64,000 nucleotides of DNA. Source: Micromonospora lupini str. Lupac 08. GTDB taxonomy: Bacteria; Actinomycetota; Actinomycetes; Mycobacteriales; Micromonosporaceae. The stretch's first letter is position 1. The number at the start of each line of letters is the position of its first letter. A program made the position numbers and the translations under genes. The DNA lies in assembly GCF_000297395.2 (NCBI RefSeq), contig NZ_HF570108.1:4615910-4679909 (forward strand), given 5' to 3'. Below the pieces are notes generated by a model, which was not told the origin of the DNA, did not search any database, and was given only the letters and a program-made list of their open reading frames with translations. This document shows, piece by piece, positions 43,934 to 53,125 of the stretch.

Positions 43934-45418
43934 ATGCGGACTCCCCCCGCGCATGTCGTACCGCCGGACCGGGCGCGAAAGCGCCGTCGCCTCGCCCGCA
44001 CCACGCTCGCCGCCGCGGTCGTCGCCGCGCTGGGCGGCAGCGCCATCTACATCGCCGGCGCCCAGGCCGAAGAGGTGGCCGTGCCCGGCCGGGTCCAGGC
44101 GGAGGCATTCGCCGCGCAGTCCGGTGCGCAGACCGAGAGCACCGGCGACACCGACGGCGGCAGGAACGTCGGCTGGCTGGCCGACGGCGACTGGCTGCGG
44201 TACGACAACGTGTCGATAACCGGCGCCGACCTGACGGCCCGGGTCGCGGCACTCAACACCACCGGCGGAACCGTGGAGTTGCACCTCGGCACGCAGAACG
44301 GTCAACTGCTTGCCAGCTTCCCGATCGCCTCGACCGGCGGCTGGCAGAAGTGGACGACAGTCACCGCGAAGGCGTCAAGCGTGCCGGCCGGCGCGCAGAC
44401 CGTCTTCGCCGTCCTGAAGAGCATCGGCACGGCGGACTTCGTGAATCTGAACTGGTTCACGTTCGGGCCGGCGACGGCCACGACGCCGAGCGCCTCCACC
44501 GCACCGAGCGCGTCGTCCGCGCCGAGTTCCAGCCCGTCGGCGTCCCCGTCGGGCGCTCCGGCCGGCGGCGGCTGGGTGCCTGTCGACCAGGCCAGGTGGA
44601 GCAGGGAACTGGCTGCCTTCAACGCGATCACGCCGAAGGCGGTCCCGGCGGGCACCACCCGTGTCCCGGAATTCCACACCGACTGCGATCTCGCCAACTC
44701 GGCGCCCGACGACCCGATCGTCCTGCCCGGCCTGGCGGGCGCCTCGCACATGCACACGTTCTTCGGCCCCAGGGTCGACGCCTTCACCACCACCGACAAG
44801 CTGCTCTCCTCGACGACCACCTGCAACGCCCCCGGTGACCTGAGCGCCTACTGGGTCCCCGAACTGCGCAAGGACGGCAAGCCCGTTCCGATGAAGAGCT
44901 TCCGGGTCTACTACGGCTCGCGGGTCAAGGACCCGTCGACGGTCAAGCCCTTCCCGCCGGGCCTGCGGGTGGTCGAGGGCGACGCCAAGAAGCAGGTCGA
45001 CACCCCGAAGAACGCCGGCAGCAACCAGTTCTGGTGCGCGGGCAGCGCCGAGATCGGCCGCAGCGCCGACGGCAACTGGCCGGTCTGTGCCCCCGGCGGC
45101 AACCTGATCTTCCAGTTGGTCTTCAAGGACTGCTGGGACGGCAAGAACATCGACTCGCCCGATCACAAGTCGCACATGGGCGACCCCGTCAACGGCGTCT
45201 GCACCGGCAAGTACCCGGTGGCGGTGCCCGATCTCTCCTTCATGGTCAACTACCAGTCGCTGGGCGGGGACGGTCTCAGCCTCGCCTCTGGCAAGCCGTC
45301 CTCGATGCACGGCGACTTCATGAACGCCTGGGAGCCCGACCACCTGGGCGCCCTGGTGAAGTCCTGCCTCAACCAGAACGCCAAGTGCGGGGTGGAACCG
45401 ACGTTCGCCGGCGGCTGA
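43934..45418 (+). CDS. Secreted CBM6-like plus DUF1996 protein
   Basis: A basic N-terminus and signal helix (LARTTLAAAVVAALGGSAIYIAGAQA) lead to a CBM6-type beta-sandwich (VQAEAFAAQSGAQTESTGDTDGGRNVGWLADGDWLRYDNV to FVNLNWFTFG), then a Ser/Pro/Ala linker, and a DUF1996 domain from about residue 210. That domain has EFHTDCDLANSAPDD, GASHMHTFFGP, the repeated Cys and SHMGDPVNGVC. DUF1996 is found in fungi and actinobacteria; its His and Asp clusters suggest metal binding, but no activity is known to me. The CBM6 points to polysaccharide targeting. Confidence 0.85.
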   Translation: MRTPPAHVVPPDRARKRRRLARTTLAAAVVAALGGSAIYIAGAQAEEVAVPGRVQAEAFAAQSGAQTESTGDTDGGRNVGWLADGDWLRYDNVSITGADLTARVAALNTTGGTVELHLGTQNGQLLASFPIASTGGWQKWTTVTAKASSVPAGAQTVFAVLKSIGTADFVNLNWFTFGPATATTPSASTAPSASSAPSSSPSASPSGAPAGGGWVPVDQARWSRELAAFNAITPKAVPAGTTRVPEFHTDCDLANSAPDDPIVLPGLAGASHMHTFFGPRVDAFTTTDKLLSSTTTCNAPGDLSAYWVPELRKDGKPVPMKSFRVYYGSRVKDPSTVKPFPPGLRVVEGDAKKQVDTPKNAGSNQFWCAGSAEIGRSADGNWPVCAPGGNLIFQLVFKDCWDGKNIDSPDHKSHMGDPVNGVCTGKYPVAVPDLSFMVNYQSLGGDGLSLASGKPSSMHGDFMNAWEPDHLGALVKSCLNQNAKCGVEPTFAGG

Positions 45419-45439
45419 CCCGCGCCCGCGCACACCCAC

Positions 45440-45475
45440 CGGACGGCCCCCACGCCCAGGCGAGGGGGCCGTCCG
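45440..45475 (+). terminator. Hairpin terminator after the DUF1996 gene
   Basis: A 12-bp perfect stem (45440-45451 with 45464-45475) begins 22 bases past the stop. Confidence 0.75.
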
Positions 45476-45588
45476 CTCGATTCCGGGTGGCTGACACCCG
45501 ACACCGGCGCACCTGGTAGCCGACTGTGACCATCACGTCACCACGCGCAGACTCCTCCCCGACACGTCCCTGTCGACTGGAGGAACAG

Positions 45589-46674
45589 ATGCGTCTCCGA
45601 TCGTTCGTCACCGCCGCGCTGGCCGCCGTCCTGGCCGCCGGCGCACTCACACCGCCGACGCCGGCCGCCGCGGCCACCGCCGACCGCTGGGGGTTCGCGT
45701 ACGTGCAGGACCCCACGGTGCCGGTCTGGACCGTGCTGGACACCAGCCGACAGTGGGGTAGCTGGAAGACCGCGTTCCCGGCCGCCTGGGCCACCGGCGT
45801 CAAGCTCGCGCCCGGCCGGTTCCAGGTCCGCTTCCCACAGGTGGGCGCCAGCTCGCGGGGCGTGCCCCACGTGACACCGGTGAACCGGACCGGGCACTAC
45901 TGCGAGGTGGTTCGCTGGTTCCAGTCCGGCACCGACGAGATCGTCGACGTGCAGTGCCACAGGCCCGGCGGCACGCGCGAGGACACCCCGTTCACCGTGC
46001 TCTGGACGACAAGCTCCGGCGTACTGCCGGCCGGCACCTCCCACGCGTACGTGCAGTGGGGCGGCGGCGTGGTGGTGCAGTCGTACAACTCCACCGGCGT
46101 GGGAAACACGGTCGGGCCACTGGGGGTCGGGCAGTACCTGGTGCGGCTGCCCGGGGTGGGGCTGGCCGGGGTGCTCGCCGGCAACGTGCAGGTCACCGCC
46201 GTGCAGCCGAACGCCGGCCCTCGCCGCTGCAAGGTCTACTCCTGGACCGCCGTCGGCAGCGACGTGCAGGTGTACGTCTTCTGCTACGACCAGGCCGGTG
46301 CGTTCGTCAACACCGACTTCGCCCTGTCGTACCACCGCCGACGGCCGGTGATCGGCTCCCTCGCCCCGCCGTCGCGCTTCGGCTACCTCGGCACCGCAGT
46401 CGGCGGGCCGACAAACGACAACTCGGTGCTCGGCGTCGGCGCGAACACGGTGGCGGCGCTGGCGCCCGCCGGCCGCTACCTGGCGACGTTCCCGCAGATC
46501 GGCCTCAAGGAGACCCACGTCCAGGTGGTGGCGCAGGGCGCCGGCAGCAACTACTGCCACCTCACCCAACCGTGGACGTACGCCACAAACGCCGACGTCG
46601 ACGTGATCTGCTTCGACAACGCCGGTGTGGTCACCCCGCACCGCTTCCTGGCCACCTTCACCTCCCGGCTCTGA
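45589..46674 (+). CDS. Secreted protein with three internal repeats
   Basis: GGAGGA precedes ATG 45589. After a Sec signal (to AAAA) the mature part has three repeats of about 110 residues, each with a strand set like WGFAYVQDPT / HAYVQWGGGVVVQSYNSTG / FGYLGTAVGGP..., then 'GRFQVRFPQVG', 'GQYLVRLPGVG', 'GRYLATFPQIG', and a Cys pair (HYCEVVRW...VQCHRP; RRCKVYSW...VFCYDQ; NYCHLTQP...VICFDN). Each unit probably forms a disulfide-bonded beta domain. The function is unknown. Confidence 0.8.
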   Translation: MRLRSFVTAALAAVLAAGALTPPTPAAAATADRWGFAYVQDPTVPVWTVLDTSRQWGSWKTAFPAAWATGVKLAPGRFQVRFPQVGASSRGVPHVTPVNRTGHYCEVVRWFQSGTDEIVDVQCHRPGGTREDTPFTVLWTTSSGVLPAGTSHAYVQWGGGVVVQSYNSTGVGNTVGPLGVGQYLVRLPGVGLAGVLAGNVQVTAVQPNAGPRRCKVYSWTAVGSDVQVYVFCYDQAGAFVNTDFALSYHRRRPVIGSLAPPSRFGYLGTAVGGPTNDNSVLGVGANTVAALAPAGRYLATFPQIGLKETHVQVVAQGAGSNYCHLTQPWTYATNADVDVICFDNAGVVTPHRFLATFTSRL

Positions 46675-46741
46675 CGCGACGACCGCGCCGGCGGTGGCCG
46701 CTCACGGTCGCCGCCGGCCGGACGAAGCCGCTCTGACGTAC

Positions 46742-46807
46742 GCATCCGGTCCCGCCCCGGTCCGATCTGGTGATCGAGCCGGAGCGGGACCGGATGCCCC
46801 CGTACCG
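46742..46807. terminator. Long bidirectional hairpin terminator
   Basis: A 14-bp outer stem (46742-46755 with 46794-46807) encloses a second smaller hairpin. It lies between convergent genes. Confidence 0.7.
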
Positions 46808-46852
46808 CTGTCGGTCGCGCTGGACCACTCGGCAAGCTGGCCGAGGAGCCGG

Positions 46853-48427
46853 TCAGCCGAAGCAGTTGTCGACGGGCGGTGCGCTTGGCGTGCAGTTGGT
46901 GGGCCGGTTGCCGCTGACGACCGACTTTTCGTCCACGGTGGCCTGGCCGCCGTCGTTGAAGATCCCGCCCGGCGCCAGGACGGAGATGTTCTCCGTGACC
47001 CTGGACTCGGTCAGGGTGACGGTGCCCCCGTTGTAGATGCCGCCTGCCTGCGAGTTCGTGCCGAACGCCTTGTTGCGGCTGACCTCCGTGTGCCGCAGGA
47101 CGACGACGCCGCTGCCGACGTAGACGCCGCCGCCGTTCTCGATGCTGCTGTTCGTGCTGGCGGCGTTCTCACTGATCTGGACGTCCTCGGCCACGAACTG
47201 ACCGATCTGGTTGAAGATCCCGCCGCCGCGTTGACCGGCGTTGTTGCGGCCGATCTTGCTGTGCTCCAGGTGGAAGACGCCGTCGCTGAAGATTCCGCCG
47301 CCCTCGCTGCCGGTCGCGTTCTCGGTGACCTCGATGTTCCGGGCCGTGGTGGTGGCGTTGATGCCGCTGCGGATGCCACCACCCCGGAAGCCGGCGGTGT
47401 TGTGGTGGACGCGGACGTCCTCGAGCACCGCGACGCTTGAGTTCGACAGGCCACCACCCGTGCCACCGAGCGGCAGGACGTTGAAGATTCCGATCGTGCT
47501 GTTGTCGCTGAGCCTGGCGTTCCGCACGGTGAGGTTGCCGTTGTTGTAGACGCCCCCACCGTCGAACTGGGAACCGTTGTCGCTGATCCTGCTCTCGTCG
47601 TCCCCGTGCTTGTCGTCCCCGTGCTTGTCGCCGCTCTTGCCGTCCCGGCCCTTGTCCGCGCCGTGGTCGCTCCGGCCGAGGATGCTGGTGTCACCGAAGT
47701 TGGCGATCCCGCCGCCCAATCCGTTGGTGTGGTTGAAGACCACGTCGATGTTCTCGAGGGTGGCCCGGCCGCCGATGTCGATCCGGATGCCGCCCCCACC
47801 ACCGCCGATCCCACTCGTGTCCTCGCCGCCCTTGATGGTGACGTCGCGCAGCTTCAGGTCTCCTCCGGCGCCCACCTCGAGGATCCGGAACGGTGTGGCG
47901 GTGGCCGCGCGGACGATCGTGGATCCTCTCCCGTCGATCGCGATCGGCTGAGTGACGAGCGGCAGGCCGATGGGACCGTGGGGCACGGGCGGCTGCGGCG
48001 CGGACGCGTTGAGCGTGTAGGTGCACCTCTCGGCGAGCCTGAGCTTCGCCCCGTGGCCGGCGTTCGCGCTGACGAGCGCCGCAATCAACTCGTTCGCGCC
48101 GCAGGGTACGTCCCGGACGTCGCCGTCCTCGCCGCTCCAGTTGTCGTCGCCCTTGTGGCCCTTGTCGTCGCGACCGCCGCGCCCTCCGTCGTCGTCGCCT
48201 CCCGTCCGGCTGCTTCCGCTGAGGACCTGCTCTCCGACGTTGAGCAGGCTGCCGCCGCCGGCCGCGAACGCTCCGGTCACGCCTGCCGGCGCCCCGACGG
48301 CGGCCAGGCCGGCCACCCCGGTCAGTCCGGCCACGCCGGCGACGAGCCAGCGCGCCCGTCGCTTCCTCGACCGTGGTGGTTGATCTGCCGCTGGATCGCT
48401 GGCGTTCGGGTGTCGATGGTTGGACAT
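46853..48427 (-). CDS. Secreted right-handed beta-helix protein
   Basis: Starting at ATG 48427 (MSNHRHPNASDP) the protein has 524 residues. A Tat-like basic region (RKRRARWLVAGVAGLTGVAGLAAVGAP) precedes a charged Asp/Gly/Lys segment. Then come many parallel beta-helix coils of the pattern 'xGGGIxNxGxxxxxxxxxxxNxA' (GGGVYNNGNLTVRNARLSDNS, GGGIFSDGVFHLEHSKIGRNNAG). An Asp/His/Lys-rich insert (GADKGRDGKSGDKHGDDKHG) breaks the helix near the middle. Such polymorphic-outer-membrane-like helices are adhesins or pectin-active, but no catalytic residues are evident. Confidence 0.8.
   Translation of the reverse strand: MSNHRHPNASDPAADQPPRSRKRRARWLVAGVAGLTGVAGLAAVGAPAGVTGAFAAGGGSLLNVGEQVLSGSSRTGGDDDGGRGGRDDKGHKGDDNWSGEDGDVRDVPCGANELIAALVSANAGHGAKLRLAERCTYTLNASAPQPPVPHGPIGLPLVTQPIAIDGRGSTIVRAATATPFRILEVGAGGDLKLRDVTIKGGEDTSGIGGGGGGIRIDIGGRATLENIDVVFNHTNGLGGGIANFGDTSILGRSDHGADKGRDGKSGDKHGDDKHGDDESRISDNGSQFDGGGVYNNGNLTVRNARLSDNSTIGIFNVLPLGGTGGGLSNSSVAVLEDVRVHHNTAGFRGGGIRSGINATTTARNIEVTENATGSEGGGIFSDGVFHLEHSKIGRNNAGQRGGGIFNQIGQFVAEDVQISENAASTNSSIENGGGVYVGSGVVVLRHTEVSRNKAFGTNSQAGGIYNGGTVTLTESRVTENISVLAPGGIFNDGGQATVDEKSVVSGNRPTNCTPSAPPVDNCFG
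47597..47626 (-). repeat. 15-bp tandem repeat encoding KHGDD units
   Basis: Two exact 15-base copies lie in the charged insert of the beta-helix gene. They encode the doubled Lys-His-Gly-Asp-Asp unit. Confidence 0.75.
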
Positions 48428-48637
48428 ACCTGGCCCTTCTCCGTACACCATGTCTCTGCACGTCACAGTTGGTGCAGACAGCGACAAATCGGTTGCCGCA
48501 CCCACGGGGAACGTAGCCGAGCAGAACTCGCATTAACCGGTCTTATGCGAAGAAGTCCTACATTCGGTGCAGGTCGCCACGTCGATCGTCACGCACCGCC
48601 GCGCCCATCGCCCGCTTGCGTTCGGCAACCGCTACAC

Positions 48638-48665
48638 GTTAGCTTCTAACATGTTAGTAGCTAAC
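48638..48665. promoter_or_regulatory. 28-bp TetR-type operator upstream of DHA2 exporter
   Basis: Thirteen of fourteen base pairs match across the dyad, with a perfect 12-bp centre CTAACATGTTAG and outer arms GTTAGCT/AGCTAAC-like. It ends 13 bases before the first ATG of the exporter. The TetR gene lies just downstream of the exporter and is the likely binder. Confidence 0.75.
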
Positions 48666-48678
48666 TTAACGGGGTGGG

Positions 48679-50241
48679 ATGATGAGGACGCGCATTGATC
48701 GCCGCTGGTGGATGCTCCTCGCCGTCTGCCTGGCCGTACTGGTGCTGAGTCTCGACTTCACGGTCCTGAACGTGGCCCTTCCCAGCATCTCCAGCTCCCT
48801 GGGCGCCGGCACCGCCGAGCTGCAGTGGATCGTCGACGCCTACTCGCTGGCGATCGCCGGTGCGATGCTGCCCTCCGGTGCGATCGCCGACCGCATCGGC
48901 CGCAAGAAGGTCATGCTGGCCGGGCTCGGCCTGTTCTTCGTCGCCTCGTTCGCCGCCGCCCTGTCGGAGACGGCAGGCCAGTTGATCGCGGCCCGCGCCG
49001 TGCTGGGTGTCGGATCGGCCATCATCCTGCCGCTGACCCCCGCGCTGGTCGTCACGACCTTCTCCGGCCGTGAGCGCACCCGGGCCATGGCCGTCTTCAC
49101 GGCCGCGGTCGGCGCCGGAATGCCGTTGGGGCCGATCGTCGGCGGCGCCCTGCTCGAACGCTACTCGTGGAGTTCGGTCTTCTGGATCAACGTGCCGATC
49201 CTGACGATCGCGTTCGCGGCCGGCCTGTTGCTGATCGACGAGACGCGCAGCGAGACGCCGCGCCGGCTGGACGTCGTCGGCAGCATCCTGGCCGTCGTCG
49301 CCACGGTCGCTCTGGTGTACGGCGTCATCCGCGGCCCCGGGTCGGGCTGGTCGGACGGTCTGACCATCGCCCTGCTGATCGGCGCGGTGCTGGCGATCGC
49401 GCTGTTCGTGGCCTGGGAACGGCGCGTCGCCCACCCACTGATGCAGCTCCGGCTGTTCCGCAGGCCGCAGTTCACCTGGAACACCGTCGCCATCATGATC
49501 GTCGCCTTTGCGCTCGCCGGCGTGATCTTCGTGGTCCCTCTCTACCTACAGGCGGTCCGGGGCTTCGACCCGCTCGGCACCGGCCTACGGATCATCCCGA
49601 TGATGGCCGGCCTCCTGGTGTCGGGCGCCCTGGCCACCAGCCTGGACCGCAGGTTCGGCGGAAAGGTCATCGTGATCACGGGCCTGGTGGTGATGGGCGC
49701 CGGGCTGCTCCTGCTCACCCGGGTCGACGACGCCAGCGGGTACGGGTGGCTGGCGATCGGCCTCGCCGGGTGCGGGTTCGGCGTCGGCGCGGTGATGGCC
49801 ACCTCCCTGGAGGCGGCGGTCGGCTCGGTCGGTGACGACGAGGCCGGCAGCGGCTCGGCGGTGGTGAACACGCTGCGCCAGGTCGGTAGCGCCGTGGCGG
49901 TGGCCGCGATGGGCAGCGTGCTGTCCGGCGTCTATCAGAAGGATCTCGATCCGGCGCTCGGCGGGCTGCCGTCCGCCGCGGCCGATGCGGCGAAGGAGTC
50001 GGTGTTCGGCGCGGCCGCCGTCGCGGAGACGCTCGGACCGTCGGGTTCCGCGCTGTTGCGCTCCGCCCACCTGGCGTACGTCGATGGGATGTCGATGGTC
50101 ATGTGGTGCTGCTTCGGCCTCGCCGTGGTCGGCGCGGCGCTCTGCCTGGCCTTCCTGCCGGAACGCGAACCGCTCGCATCGGTGCCACCTCGTGCAGACG
50201 ACGAATCCCCGGTGCGTACCGCCACGCGGAGCAACGGTTAG
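48679..50241 (+). CDS. DHA2-type (14-TM) MFS drug exporter
   Basis: Fourteen hydrophobic segments are visible. Family motifs are FTVLNVALPSISSSLG in TM1, the motif A loop IADRIGRKKVM, and motif C in TM5 (VGAGMPLGPIVGGALLERYSWSSVFWINVP). The protein has 520 residues, like EmrB/QacA-type proton-driven exporters. The second ATG at 48682 gives better spacing from GGGGTGGG. It is followed after 41 bases by a TetR gene. Confidence 0.92.
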   Translation: MMRTRIDRRWWMLLAVCLAVLVLSLDFTVLNVALPSISSSLGAGTAELQWIVDAYSLAIAGAMLPSGAIADRIGRKKVMLAGLGLFFVASFAAALSETAGQLIAARAVLGVGSAIILPLTPALVVTTFSGRERTRAMAVFTAAVGAGMPLGPIVGGALLERYSWSSVFWINVPILTIAFAAGLLLIDETRSETPRRLDVVGSILAVVATVALVYGVIRGPGSGWSDGLTIALLIGAVLAIALFVAWERRVAHPLMQLRLFRRPQFTWNTVAIMIVAFALAGVIFVVPLYLQAVRGFDPLGTGLRIIPMMAGLLVSGALATSLDRRFGGKVIVITGLVVMGAGLLLLTRVDDASGYGWLAIGLAGCGFGVGAVMATSLEAAVGSVGDDEAGSGSAVVNTLRQVGSAVAVAAMGSVLSGVYQKDLDPALGGLPSAAADAAKESVFGAAAVAETLGPSGSALLRSAHLAYVDGMSMVMWCCFGLAVVGAALCLAFLPEREPLASVPPRADDESPVRTATRSNG

Positions 50242-50282
50242 GCTGCCCCGGTATCCCGACGAATCCGCCGAATGAGCCCTCT

Positions 50283-50921
50283 GTGAGCAGCACCGACGCG
50301 TCCCGGGCCGCCGGATCCGACTGGCGCCGCGAGAAACGGGAGCGCACCCGTCGGCTGCTCCAGCAGCATGCCATGCGGCTGTTCCTGGAGAAGGGTTTCG
50401 AGGCCACGACGGTCGAGGAGATCGCGGCCGCCGCCGGCGTCTCCCACATGACGTTCTTCCGCTACTTCCCCACCAAGGAGGACGCGGCGCTCGAGGACGA
50501 CTACGACCCGATGATCGCCGACCTGATCGCCGAACGGCCGGCCGACGAGCCCGCCATCGACAAGATTCGGCACGCTCTCACGCACGGGCTCAACCAGCTC
50601 TACGACAGCGAACGGGACGTGCTGCTGGCGCGGATGCGGCTGGTCTACCGGACGCCCGCGCTGCGGGCCGGCACCGGGTCGCGTCGCGACGCCGACCAGC
50701 GACTGCTCATCGAGGCGCTGGCGCCCACCGCCGACGGATCCCGAGCCGGGTTGCACCTGCGGGTCGTGGTCGCGGCAGCCCTGGCGGCCACCACGGAGGC
50801 CATCCGGTACTGGGCGGAGAGCAACGGCGCCGACGACCTGCGCCACCTCATCAACGAGGCCTTCGACGCGCTGCGCGCGGAGTTGACGCACGAGGCGCCG
50901 GTCGACGAGTCCGCCGACTGA
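50283..50921 (+). CDS. TetR-family regulator
   Basis: From GTG 50283 the 212-residue protein has the TetR HTH: RERTRRLLQQHAMRLFLEKGFEATTVEEIAAAAGVSHMTFFRYFPTKEDAAL. The C-terminal all-helical part would bind a ligand, probably a substrate of the exporter. It lies in the same operon as the exporter, so repression of both from the 48638-48665 palindrome is expected. Confidence 0.92.
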   Translation: MSSTDASRAAGSDWRREKRERTRRLLQQHAMRLFLEKGFEATTVEEIAAAAGVSHMTFFRYFPTKEDAALEDDYDPMIADLIAERPADEPAIDKIRHALTHGLNQLYDSERDVLLARMRLVYRTPALRAGTGSRRDADQRLLIEALAPTADGSRAGLHLRVVVAAALAATTEAIRYWAESNGADDLRHLINEAFDALRAELTHEAPVDESAD

Positions 50922-51082
50922 CCCTGCGCGCAGCGGCCGCCGCGTGGTCGACCACGGCAGCCACCGCCGCGCCCACGCGTTCCACCTCAGCGCACAGCGC
51001 CGCGACTGTCTCTCCGACATCGCGGGCGCTCCGCCCGGTCACCATCCCGTCGTTCATGCCCGACCTCCGCTCACCGAGCGTG

Positions 51083-51586
51083 TCAGGACGAGCGGATCTG
51101 CTCGCGCAGCCAGGCCCGATCGGGGTTCACCACGGCCCGACCGCTGAGCACGACGGTCGGCACCGTCTCGTTGCCGCCGATTATCGCCCGGACGGCGGCC
51201 GCACCCGCCGGATCCAGCCAGATGTCCACCCAGTGTGCCCGCCGGGCGAGCCGGCCAAGCGAGAACCGGAGCTGAAGGCAGTAGCGACAGCCGGGGCGCC
51301 AGTACACGACTGGTCGTCCGTCCGCCGCGCTGGCCCGTTGCGCCATGGCCGCGCCCGCCGAGCGGGGGAAGGCCCACGGCGACAACGACAGCGCCAGCAC
51401 CAGGAGGATCAGGAACTCGACGCCGCCGACCACGGGTAACCCGGCGGCCAGTTGGGCCACCAGGACCACCAGGCCGAAGGTCGCCATCACGACCGCCAGG
51501 GTCCACCGCCGCGCCACGCTGGGGACACTACCGGCGGACGAGCGGATTCGCGTTCTCGCCGACCTGGTCGGGACCTCGGTTCGCAC
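51083..51586 (-). CDS. Membrane-anchored glutaredoxin-like protein
   Basis: Two helices (WTLAVVMATFGLVVLVAQLAAGLPVV and FLILLVLALSLSPWAF) precede a glutaredoxin/mycoredoxin-type domain with VVYWRPGCRYCLQLRFSLGRLARRAHWVDIWLDPAGAAAVRAIIGGNETVPTVVL. The CRYC motif is the active site, and the cis-Pro in TVPTVV is present. It probably reduces disulfides or mycothiol adducts at the inner face of the membrane. The start is uncertain: the first 25 residues are basic and a later start is possible. Confidence 0.8.
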   Translation of the reverse strand: MRTEVPTRSARTRIRSSAGSVPSVARRWTLAVVMATFGLVVLVAQLAAGLPVVGGVEFLILLVLALSLSPWAFPRSAGAAMAQRASAADGRPVVYWRPGCRYCLQLRFSLGRLARRAHWVDIWLDPAGAAAVRAIIGGNETVPTVVLSGRAVVNPDRAWLREQIRSS

Positions 51587-51733
51587 CGTGGGCGGCCGGC
51601 ATCTTCCCGCCGAGGTCGCGCCAACGTGATGGCCGAGTCCGATTGACGACTGACAGGCATCACCAGATGCGAATACGTAAGTGCGTCGCTACTATGGGTC
51701 AGCAATCCAGAGGGGAAGGGGGGTCGTGCCGGC

Positions 51734-52927
51734 GTGCGAAGTCCCGTCAACGGAACCGCGACGATGTCTGCGCCAAGCCGATCGGCTCCGCTCGTGGCCG
51801 GCCGACTGCGCAGGCTCGCCCGGCGGATGGTGCTGATCGCGGCTGCCGTCGGGGCCGGTTTCCTGCTGGCCGCCCTGTTCCAGGAGCCGGCCGCCGCCGA
51901 CGGGATACGCGACCGCGTCGGCGACGAGCCTCATCGGCAGCTCCACGCTCTGGTCGAGCCGCTCACGCGACTCACAGTCACCGAGCGCTCCGAGGATGCG
52001 CGTCCGCGCGTCGTACGGGCCGACACACCCCGCCATGATCGTCCCGGCGCCCCGCTGGCAGGGGCGGTCGGCAGTGTCGTCGCCCCCCGCGGCGTGACAC
52101 TCCCGGCAGTGCCTCGTCGGTCGACGCACGCATCGCGCGGGTCCGTGCCGCTGCCTCGGGTCGGCGCCACTGTCCCGGCCGGCACCACCGAGCGCCCACG
52201 GCTCCGGCCCGTCTCCCCGGCACCCGCGGCTCATCGCCCCGTTCGCCACGGGCAACCGTCCCGGCCGGCCGCTGATCCGGCGCCGCGGCCGGCCTCCGTC
52301 GCGGCCGATGCGTCCGCGCTGCCCGTACCGGCCGGTTCTCTCGCGGTGGGCCTGATCACCGCCCCTCTGCCGCACGTCGTCGACATCGTGCGCACGGCGC
52401 CGATCCAGTCGGTCATCATCGCGCTCGTCCGTGTCATCGACGCCGTCCTCCCGCCCGCTCTCCGGGCGGTGATCCCTCCGGCGACACCTCCGCTTACTGC
52501 TCCCCGAGCACCCGGGCCGGCCGAGGTGCCGGTGACCGGCTCGCCACCGGTGGCGGCCGTGCCGACACCGCCGGCGGACTCCGCGCTGCCGCCCGTCCCC
52601 GCCGGGTGCGTGGCCGTACGCGCCACGGCGCCCCCTCCTCCCTCTGCGCCGCCGCCGATGTCCGTCGCCGGCCCCGCGGGTCCCACGGCCTCGACGGGGC
52701 ACCACGCCACACGCCCTGCCCCGCTGGCCGTGGCCGCCGGCTATCCCGTCCGACCCGTCGCGCCGGTCGACCAGGACGCCGCCGGCGTCAACGACAGGTC
52801 GACGCCGGGGCCGGGTCTGATCCGGCCGGCCGACCGGCAGTTGCCCGTCGGCACCGGGGTGCCCTGCGCACTCGTGCCACTCCTCGTCGAGAGCCGCGCT
52901 CCGTCCGCGATCGCCCGCCCGGGCTGA
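51734..52927 (+). CDS. Pro/Ala-rich membrane-anchored or secreted protein
   Basis: GTG 51734 gives 397 residues; ATG 51764 is an alternative start. One helix (RMVLIAAAVGAGFLLAALFQEPAAADG) near the N-terminus acts as signal or anchor. There follows a short ordered stretch (HRQLHALVEPLTRLTV), and the rest is low-complexity Pro/Ala/Val/Arg. One more hydrophobic stretch (PLPHVVDIVRTAPIQSVIIALVRVIDAVLPPALRAV) resembles an amphipathic helix. It is similar in style to the protein at 31954. The function is unknown. Confidence 0.6.
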   Translation: MRSPVNGTATMSAPSRSAPLVAGRLRRLARRMVLIAAAVGAGFLLAALFQEPAAADGIRDRVGDEPHRQLHALVEPLTRLTVTERSEDARPRVVRADTPRHDRPGAPLAGAVGSVVAPRGVTLPAVPRRSTHASRGSVPLPRVGATVPAGTTERPRLRPVSPAPAAHRPVRHGQPSRPAADPAPRPASVAADASALPVPAGSLAVGLITAPLPHVVDIVRTAPIQSVIIALVRVIDAVLPPALRAVIPPATPPLTAPRAPGPAEVPVTGSPPVAAVPTPPADSALPPVPAGCVAVRATAPPPPSAPPPMSVAGPAGPTASTGHHATRPAPLAVAAGYPVRPVAPVDQDAAGVNDRSTPGPGLIRPADRQLPVGTGVPCALVPLLVESRAPSAIARPG

Positions 52928-53125
52928 GGCCTGCCGACCGCGCCAGGTGGCCGACCGACCCGCTCGGTTCCGCCCGCTGGCCCGGTCGATCAGTGCCCGT
53001 GCCCGTCTGCCATGACGGCGCCGCGGGCCCATGCCTGTCCGTCCGTCGCGCACGACCGCCCTGACCAGCCCGTGGACGTTCCGGGATCGGTGGCCGGTGT
53101 GACGCGTACCTGAGATCGGAGAAAC

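Noticed and set aside
50851..51057. 68-codon frame on the minus strand with a GGAGG site
   Set aside because: The ribosome site is good, but the frame overlaps the end of the TetR gene and its Ala/Arg-rich product matches nothing I know; evidence is too weak to call.
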